27,621 nt of DNA from a virus. Of the stretch, positions 23,183-27,621 are shown piece by piece. A program made the translations under genes and the position numbers. Each line of letters starts with the position of its first letter. Position 1 is the first letter of the stretch. The notes under the pieces are model-generated. The model had not been told where the DNA came from. It saw only the letters and a list, made by a program, of their open reading frames with translations, and did no database searches. The stretch spans positions 1 to 27,621 of the IMG/VR virus record IMGVR_UViG_3300044904_000014, one strand, 5' to 3'.

Positions 23183-23210
23183 AATCTATTGGCTTGCCGG
23201 GGCTTGTCAA
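23183..23210 (-). promoter_or_regulatory. Putative sigma70 promoter for the late operon
   Basis: On the minus strand a perfect -35 TTGACA (23205-23210), a 16-bp spacer and -10 TAGATT (23183-23188, 4 of 6). The stretch is AT-richer than its surroundings and lies after the accessory genes end, facing the structural operon. Confidence 0.65.
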
Positions 23211-23239
23211 CAGTCCGCGCGCTCACGCAGTTCCGGCCC

Positions 23240-23701
23240 TCACCGGCCCTCGGCCGCCGCGGGGGCCGCCAGCTTTGCGTCTTCAACCGCCAGTACGTTG
23301 TCACCCGCGAGCACTTCCACGACCCACGCCGCTGCGCTCGGAACCGGCAACGAATTGGGCTTGGGGTCGCCCCGTTTGTAGTGCGGGGTGTACTGCGCCA
23401 CGAAGCCGTGCCCGTTGATGTGCTCGACTGCATCACGCAGACGAGCGATGCGCCGAAGAAGTATCCTTCTCACCTCGTAGTAACTCGGCACTGGCCGTTC
23501 GCGCTCGTCCGGCCCCAACGGCGCGGCCCGACGGTTCCACGCGGCGACGGCTTCGGCCCCAGTGACATAAACGACCGGGAATCCCCCGATTAGTGCGCCG
23601 CATCCGATGCACTGAACCAGCGACCCGCCCCACGGCGCGACCGCGCCACGGTCCCCGCAGAACGGGCAGGGCGCGGGGTCGGGCCGCCGCGAGCCCGTCA
23701 C
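23240..23701 (-). CDS. Lar-like restriction alleviation protein
   Basis: A 153-aa protein with a zinc ribbon in the first 60 residues: CPFCG (C12, C15) then 'QCIGCGA' (C31, C34), followed by 'AEAVAAWNRRA', the Lar / PF14354 signature (C-P-F-C-G ... A-x-x-A-W-N-x-R). Proteins of this group blunt type I restriction or modulate methylation. The last 90 residues (helix then beta) are an addition of unknown role. GTG start overlaps the upstream stop (GTGA). Lar activity is inferred from the motif only; the family also includes proteins of unproven role. Confidence 0.7.
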   Translation of the reverse strand: MTGSRRPDPAPCPFCGDRGAVAPWGGSLVQCIGCGALIGGFPVVYVTGAEAVAAWNRRAAPLGPDERERPVPSYYEVRRILLRRIARLRDAVEHINGHGFVAQYTPHYKRGDPKPNSLPVPSAAAWVVEVLAGDNVLAVEDAKLAAPAAAEGR

Positions 23702-23901
23702 GGAACCGCCTTGCGCTTATCGCACGCCTTGAGATACGCGACGTTGACGCCGGGGTGGTCGAGGTGAATGACGATCTCGCCGTCCTCCGGCTTCACCTCG
23801 CCCGTTGACCACTCCCGAATGTCCTTGAGGCGTAGCTTCGGGTTACACAGGGCGACCCGTGCGTTGACGGTGATTTCGGTTTCTAGCGTGCAAAGGCTCA
23901 T
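23698..23901 (-). CDS. Small hypothetical protein
   Basis: A 67-aa protein (MSLCTLETEITVNARVALCN...), beta-rich with acidic and basic runs: 'KLRLKDIREWSTGEVKPEDGEIVIHLDHPGVNVAYL'. It has ATGA overlaps on both sides. Not recognised. The composition looks like a genuine small protein, not GC-driven noise. Confidence 0.65.
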   Translation of the reverse strand: MSLCTLETEITVNARVALCNPKLRLKDIREWSTGEVKPEDGEIVIHLDHPGVNVAYLKACDKRKAVP

Positions 23902-24230
23902 CGGTTCTCCTGGTCGGTGGGGTCCGGCGTGGCCGCGCGCGGGAGAGACAGTTCGCGTGCCCGCTTGCGGACGGCGCCCAGCTTTCGCAGCCAGTCGCGT
24001 GGGGCCTCGGCCAGTGGCACCAGTTCGTTTGCTCGTGGCGACGGGCGCGGAATTGAGGTGTAACCCGCGAGGTACAACTTCGCCTCGTAGCAGGTGTAGA
24101 CGTGGCGCGTGGCAGCGACCTTGACGAATCCCTCTTTGTGTCCGCCACGCTCCCACAACTTCTTGCAATACGGGCACCAGAAATGGGCATAGCCGATGCG
24201 AAGCGTAATTCTCTCGGGAATTACCCTCAC
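23898..24230 (-). CDS. Hypothetical protein with a partial zinc-finger motif
   Basis: A 110-aa protein with GTG start overlapping the methyltransferase stop. The N-terminus has 'WCPYC' and a later 'TCYEAK', with His in between, a possible but incomplete zinc site. The middle is helical (AEAPRDWLRKLGAVRKRARELSL) and the end is disordered. Function unknown. Confidence 0.6.
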   Translation of the reverse strand: MRVIPERITLRIGYAHFWCPYCKKLWERGGHKEGFVKVAATRHVYTCYEAKLYLAGYTSIPRPSPRANELVPLAEAPRDWLRKLGAVRKRARELSLPRAATPDPTDQENR

Positions 24231-25219
24231 GTCCGCCTCCCGGCGCCGCTCACGCGACAGCCCGCTTCCGTATCGAGGTAGGCGCGGATGAACTGCGCCG
24301 CCAGCGGCGCGATTATGGCGTTCCCGTAGCCCCTCAAGCGTCCGACCCGGTTGGGCGTGCCTTCGATGAGCGGCGAGAGGGTGAACGCTTCGGAATCTCC
24401 ATTGCGCAGGTATCCCAGCAAATCGGCAGGCCCATCAGCCACCGTGAGAAGCCGGGATTGAGTCGGCCGGGCTTTCCCATCGCGGCAGGGGAGCCAGACG
24501 AGATCGGACCAGGGGCCATCGCTTGCGCCGTCATCCCCAGCGTCATCCCGAAGCCGTTGCCGTTCCGACCCTTCGCCTTCTCCTCTGCGCGGCGCTCTAG
24601 CATCCGCTCCGGGTCCGCGATCTCGAACTCCTGCGCACTCGGCGTCGGCCAGGGTGCCACCAGCGCCACCGTCTTGCGGCTGCTGTCCGTGTTCCCCGCC
24701 TCGTTGTAGTCCTCCGTCGCGGGACTCAGCCACGAAGTACAGCCGTTGCCGGAGGTGCGGTGCGCCAACCCCCGCAGCGCACAAATCGGCCGCCCCGACG
24801 GCGTAGCCCATTCCTTCCAGGTCAGCCGAAACAGCGTCGAACCACGCGACGCCATCCGGACTCGCAACCTGCTCGCCAAACACGACTGGAGGGCGGCACT
24901 CGCGGATGAGGTCGGCCCATCGAGGCCAGAGATGCCGAGCATCTGCTGTGCCCCGTCGCCGGCCCGCAGCCGAGAACGGCTGGCAGGGGCAACTCCCGGT
25001 CCAGACGGGCCGCTCGTCGGGCCATCCGGCGAGTCGGAGGGCGTAACTCCAGACGCCGATGCCTGCGAACCAATGCCGTTGCGTGTATCATCGGACATCA
25101 TCTGGCTTCACCTCTGCGATGCTGCGGGAGTCCACGTCGCCCTCGGGAATGTGTCCCGCTGCCATCAAGTTCTTGAGCCACGCGCAGCAGAACGGGTCGA
25201 TCTCGTTGTAGTAAATCAC
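24227..25219 (-). pseudogene. C5 cytosine DNA methyltransferase broken by in-frame TGA
   Basis: Read through one TGA at 25088-25090, this frame encodes a phage-type Dcm of 330 codons. Before the stop are 43 codons with 'IYYNEIDPFCCAWLKNLMAAG' and '...SIAEVKPDDVR'. After it come 'YTQRHWFAGIGVWSYALRLAGWP' (SAM-binding motif I, FAGIG), 'GSCPCQPFSAAGR' (catalytic PCQ, motif IV), 'VVFGEQV' (motif VI), 'HLRQRLYF' (motif VIII) and a C-terminal 'RLRGYGNAI' (motif X). In related proteins Gly stands at the stop position, so GGA to TGA would explain it. All else is intact, so the loss is recent or an error. The first in-frame start after the TGA is a GTG at 24883, after the catalytic motif, so a restart product would be inactive. 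Confidence 0.85.
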
Positions 25220-25611
25220 TGTGCCTGACGGGCCTCGTAGAGCGCCAAGTAGGCCGCGGCGATCAGCGGCAGGTCCAACCCGTACTTCCGCTGGAACGTC
25301 TGGATGCCGTGGGCGTGCTGCTCGGCGTGGTGTGCGTGGCACCCCGGGTAACACTTCCCCCGGTCCCGCTCCGGCCCACGCGGCAGCAGCCGCTTGCCGG
25401 TGATGTGACAGCACTCCGAAGGCGCGGATTTCCCGCAGACCTGGCAGGCGAACGTCGAGATCCATGCGCGGTACTCGGGGTCGCCCCGCTCCGACGTCCT
25501 CCGAGCCTTCAGGGGCGTCGCGCGCTTCAACCCCGCCCGGTGCCCCCCCCGCCGCAGGGACTTCCGCCCTCTCAGTGTGGCGTGGCGCGCCAGCGGGCCG
25601 CTGCGCTTCAT
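25216..25611 (-). CDS. HNH / NinG-like zinc nuclease candidate
   Basis: A 131-aa protein with a basic N-terminus (MKRSGPLARHATLRGRKSLRR), the usual start of NinG- and Ref-like phage nucleases, then a zinc-like core: CQVCGK at 56-61, 'ECCHITGKR' and a 'HAHHAEQHAHG' block at about 92-102, a compact HNH-like His cluster. Probably a recombination or junction nuclease. Catalytic identity is not proven. The stop overlaps the methyltransferase start (GTGA). Confidence 0.7.
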   Translation of the reverse strand: MKRSGPLARHATLRGRKSLRRGGHRAGLKRATPLKARRTSERGDPEYRAWISTFACQVCGKSAPSECCHITGKRLLPRGPERDRGKCYPGCHAHHAEQHAHGIQTFQRKYGLDLPLIAAAYLALYEARQAQ

Positions 25612-26156
25612 GCGGTCGTCTCGCCGGAATCGGAGCCGGCCGGAAGGGCACGCCGCATCGCCGTGTCACCGCCGAGCGTGCGCGAGTAGTCGATCATCCG
25701 GCCGAGTCGCCCACTCTCATCTCGCACGAGGATGTGCGCGAAGAACGCCTCCGTCATCGTTTGCATCCCGGCCGCCGCCGCTGAACAGGCTGCGTCTACC
25801 CAGAGCACGAGATGCCGCCACGCGACACGTTCAGATTGCGCCAGTTCGTCATCGGTGTAGCCCGTGATGACAGGCGCGTTCCACCGTTGCCCGACGCGCC
25901 GCTGCTTGTCCGGGGCGATGCCGGTGAGTGCCTGAGCCACAGCGAGTACGTCAATCTCCAAGCGCACCGGCACCTGGGGCGCATCCTTCCGCGTCGAGTC
26001 CGGCACGCGAAACGTGATCGTCGCCTTGTGCGTCTCGTAGTCGCTCGCCGAGGCGAACCCCGTGCAGCCGTAACGCCGCAGGATGCGCTCCAACTCGGAA
26101 CGACTGTTGTTCACGGGCGTCGAGGTGTTCGCGGACTTCACGAATCGCGCGCTCAT
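25608..26156 (-). CDS. Conserved phage hypothetical protein
   Basis: A 182-aa protein with the layout of a family often found near phage replication/accessory genes: 'SRSELERILRRYGCTGFASASDYETHKATITFRV' (S-R-x-E-I-E-x-L-L-x-R-Y-G-A), then 'AWRHLVLWVDAACSAAAAGMQTMTEAFFAHILV' (W-R-x-L-x-L-x-x-x-x-x-L-E-A-x-x-x-G) and a disordered acidic end. No enzyme motif recognised. ATG overlaps the upstream stop. Confidence 0.75.
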   Translation of the reverse strand: MSARFVKSANTSTPVNNSRSELERILRRYGCTGFASASDYETHKATITFRVPDSTRKDAPQVPVRLEIDVLAVAQALTGIAPDKQRRVGQRWNAPVITGYTDDELAQSERVAWRHLVLWVDAACSAAAAGMQTMTEAFFAHILVRDESGRLGRMIDYSRTLGGDTAMRRALPAGSDSGETTA

Positions 26157-26332
26157 CGTTCCCCCAGCGGCGTGACCGTCACGGTGATGGAATCGCCCCA
26201 ACAATCGCGACACCAGCGTTCCGCATCCTCCGGGGTCTTGGCGACGATCCTGCCCTCCCACCGTTCCCCGTCGGGCCACTTCACGGAGGCGCGGTACGTG
26301 GGGCAGCCGAGGGCCAGGGAGACGGGGATCAC
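26153..26332 (-). CDS. Small hypothetical protein
   Basis: A 59-aa protein starting with GTG that overlaps the upstream stop. It has an aromatic beta part ('TYRASVKWPDGERWEGRIVAKTPEDAERWCRDCWGD', CxxC near the middle) and reads like a compact single domain. Function unknown. Confidence 0.6.
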   Translation of the reverse strand: MIPVSLALGCPTYRASVKWPDGERWEGRIVAKTPEDAERWCRDCWGDSITVTVTPLGER

Positions 26333-26712
26333 GCGGGCTTCTCCTGCGCCGCGAGCGCCGCCCGCAATAGTGCTGGAATGTCGAGCGCCGAGTAGAGGAG
26401 ATGCTGCGCCGTGAGTTCCCCACCAATGGTCGTTGCCATCATCGGAAGCAGCATCTGAGCGAGAGCGTGATTCGCCGCGGCGATCATTCGCGCATCGGGC
26501 TCGTCGCTGACCCGTCGCAGGCCGGCGGCGTGCAGGATCGCCGCGACGTGGGCCTCGTACCAGCACCGGATGGCATCTTCCGTGAGATAGTTGTGGCCGG
26601 GGTTCCTGGCGCCACAGGAACACGACCCGTACCAGGGTGCGCCGACCACTTGAAACGTGACACGATGTTCCGCCAGCAGGGCGGCGAGGCCGGCCGGGGG
26701 CGCGTCAGGCAT
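26329..26712 (-). CDS. Hypothetical protein with Cys pair
   Basis: A 127-aa protein. ATG at 26712 sits inside the last codons of the upstream gene (overlap 8 nt). The first half is beta with 'GSCSCGARN' and two Tyr/Trp patches, the second half helical ('ARMIAAANHALAQMLL'). No family recognised. Confidence 0.6.
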   Translation of the reverse strand: MPDAPPAGLAALLAEHRVTFQVVGAPWYGSCSCGARNPGHNYLTEDAIRCWYEAHVAAILHAAGLRRVSDEPDARMIAAANHALAQMLLPMMATTIGGELTAQHLLYSALDIPALLRAALAAQEKPA

Positions 26713-27028
26713 CGTCGAACATCCCGAAGACAAAGGCGTGAACCGCCTCGCGCAGCGCCTCTTTGATGAGTGGTTCGACCCACTTCCGATCCGTGACGTA
26801 GGAGGCCACCGTCGCCTCGATGTCTCCGCGCTTCGAGAAGGCGATGTGCTCGGCGAGTTTCCGTATCGCCTCGTCCACGGCCCTCGGTCCAGCAGCGCGC
26901 AAGGCGTCCTCGGCCACGTCGAGCGAGAAGCGGTAACCCGTCCGCATCGTCGGCCCCGACGAATTCGCCTCAAGGTCTGCCGCCACAAATAGCGGCCCGC
27001 GCATCGGCACTCTCAGTGGTTCGCTCAC
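26705..27028 (-). CDS. Hypothetical helical protein
   Basis: A 107-aa protein starting with GTG that overlaps the upstream stop; an earlier in-frame ATG would run 30 residues into the upstream gene and is Arg-rich noise. Beta start, then helices 'RFSLDVAEDALRAAGPRAVDEAIRKLAEHIAFSKR' and 'VEPLIKEALREAVHAFVFGMF'. Function unknown. Confidence 0.65.
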   Translation of the reverse strand: MSEPLRVPMRGPLFVAADLEANSSGPTMRTGYRFSLDVAEDALRAAGPRAVDEAIRKLAEHIAFSKRGDIEATVASYVTDRKWVEPLIKEALREAVHAFVFGMFDDA

Positions 27029-27348
27029 TTGCCCTCCAGGGCCGCGCCGAGGGCGGCCAGCGCGTGCGTCGTGGCGGCTTCTAGTGTCGCGAACTCGGCG
27101 CCGCATCGGTAGTGCCACGGTTCGGGGTACTGCAGCGCCGCAAGCTCGAACTTGAAGGTGGCGCGATGGACTAGGTATGCCTCCCGCACCCCCGGCACAT
27201 CCGCCAGCTCCACCGCCCCAGCCGCGTTGGCGGCGGCGAGAGCGCGAGGGTAATCGCGTAGTGATGAGTCGAGCCGGAGCACGAGTTCGCGTGCTGCCGC
27301 CTCGACCATTGCCTCATTCGGCGGGTCTACCACGATCAGGTGTCTCAT
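27025..27348 (-). CDS. Hypothetical protein
   Basis: A 107-aa protein, 'MRHLIVVDPPNEAMVEAAARELVLRLDSSLRDYPRALAAANAAG', alpha-helical with a beta start. ATG overlaps the upstream stop. Its first six codons lie in an 18-bp repeat also found at 27585-27602. Unknown function. Confidence 0.65.
   Translation of the reverse strand: MRHLIVVDPPNEAMVEAAARELVLRLDSSLRDYPRALAAANAAGAVELADVPGVREAYLVHRATFKFELAALQYPEPWHYRCGAEFATLEAATTHALAALGAALEGK
27330..27347. repeat. 18-bp direct repeat, copy 1
   Basis: CCACGATCAGGTGTCTCA, identical to 27585-27602. It covers the start region of the 107-aa gene. Confidence 0.8.
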
Positions 27349-27551
27349 CGGGCCGCCCGTTTCCGCCCCTTCGCTCGCGCCGCGCGCTTCCGCTTCGTCG
27401 CCTCGTGTCGAATGCGCTTTACGGCCCGCGAGATAGACCGTATTGCCGCTGGCACACCCTTCAGTTCAACAATGTGCTTGGCGGGGACGCCTGCCTTCAG
27501 CGCCTCCTCGCGCGACTCGTACAACTTCCCTGTCCGGTCATCCATTGTCAT
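27345..27551 (-). CDS. Small basic protein
   Basis: A 68-aa protein. 'DRTGKLYESREEALKAGVPAKHIVEL' looks like a folded small domain, followed by a Lys/Arg-rich tail (KRIRHEATKRKRAARAKGRK) typical of nucleic-acid binding. ATG at 27551 or 27545. Function unknown. Confidence 0.6.
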   Translation of the reverse strand: MTMDDRTGKLYESREEALKAGVPAKHIVELKGVPAAIRSISRAVKRIRHEATKRKRAARAKGRKRAAR

Positions 27552-27603
27552 TCGCTCCCTTCTCGGCCTCGGGCGCCGCGAGCGCCACGATCAGGTGTCT
27601 CAC
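27538..27603 (-). CDS. 21-aa frame sharing its start with the 107-aa gene
   Basis: A GTG with AGGAG 5 nt upstream opens 21 codons (VRHLIVALAAPEAEKGANDNG). Its stop lies inside the next gene. The first codons are identical to the start of the gene at 27025-27348, so this may be a truncated copy of that gene or a leader peptide. Confidence 0.35.
   Translation of the reverse strand: MRHLIVALAAPEAEKGANDNG
27585..27602. repeat. 18-bp direct repeat, copy 2
   Basis: Second copy of CCACGATCAGGTGTCTCA, 255 bp away from the first. It covers the start of the 21-codon frame. Confidence 0.8.
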
Positions 27604-27621
27604 GGTGTCTCCTGGCCCATG
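27600..27621 (-). CDS. End of an upstream gene, cut by the window
   Basis: Only the last codons (ending MGQETP and TGA) can be seen. The TGA overlaps the next GTG, the same coupling as elsewhere in this array. Nothing can be said of its function. Confidence 0.35.

Noticed and set aside
24334-25101. 255-codon minus-strand frame starting MMSDDTRN inside the methyltransferase
   Set aside because: It overlaps the conserved methyltransferase frame, which carries all the motifs. This frame is Ser/Pro/Arg-rich noise.
24227-25219. TGA as a sense codon (alternative genetic code)
   Set aside because: Most other genes in the window end at TGA with coupled downstream starts, so the standard code applies.
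25088-25669. 193-codon frame taken as a complete protein
   Set aside because: Its first 150 codons are the wrong frame of the NinG-like gene. Only the last 43 codons are real, being the methyltransferase start.
1-27621. CRISPR array, tRNA or rRNA genes, insertion sequences
   Set aside because: No regularly spaced repeats, no tRNA-like fold and no transposase were seen on either strand.

Overview
The window is a high-GC segment of a tailed phage or prophage of the HK97-like siphovirus type. Every gene I can support is on the minus strand, so the map reads from right (27621) to left (1). Genes are packed tightly, mostly with 4-nt ATGA or GTGA stop/start overlaps. I see no integrase, replication, lysis, tRNA, rRNA or CRISPR features, so this is the packaging, head and tail arm plus part of an accessory arm. 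The host cannot be named from the sequence; base composition only says a GC-rich bacterium.

Right arm (27621 to about 23240): a string of small, translationally coupled genes. Most are unknown. Recognisable ones are an HNH/NinG-like zinc nuclease candidate (25216-25611), a C5 cytosine DNA methyltransferase interrupted by an in-frame TGA (24227-25219), and a Lar-type zinc-ribbon protein (23240-23701). The last two suggest a defence against host restriction. A sigma70-like promoter (23183-23210) follows and is placed to start the structural operon.

Middle (23158 to 13200): an unlisted-size 45-aa zinc-ribbon protein, a virion-like protein, a fibre-tail-adaptor-like protein and a gp6/gp8-like connector lie before the HNH - small terminase - large terminase block. 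Then come a small membrane protein, the portal, the prohead protease, an XRE repressor-like gene, and the major capsid protein. The capsid gene has its own 240-bp leader, with a promoter and repeats, and a 12-bp hairpin just after its stop. A membrane-anchored or exported virion-type protein and two small proteins follow.

Left arm (12994 to 1): the head-tail joining protein, DUF3168 tail-completion and gp10-like proteins, two related tail-tube genes in tandem, a tail assembly chaperone with a textbook -1 frameshift site (GGGAAAC), a short tape measure protein, two tail-tip proteins, a large J-like hub, a pectate-lyase-fold tailspike, and the start of one more gene cut by the window edge.

The most interesting points are: the methyltransferase split by a single TGA between its N-terminus and motif I; the frameshift signal; a FCCH-like module shared between the fibre-tail adaptor and the J-like hub; a repressor inside the head operon next to a repeat-bearing capsid leader; and a palindrome at the small-terminase start. 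I found no clearly new multi-gene system.
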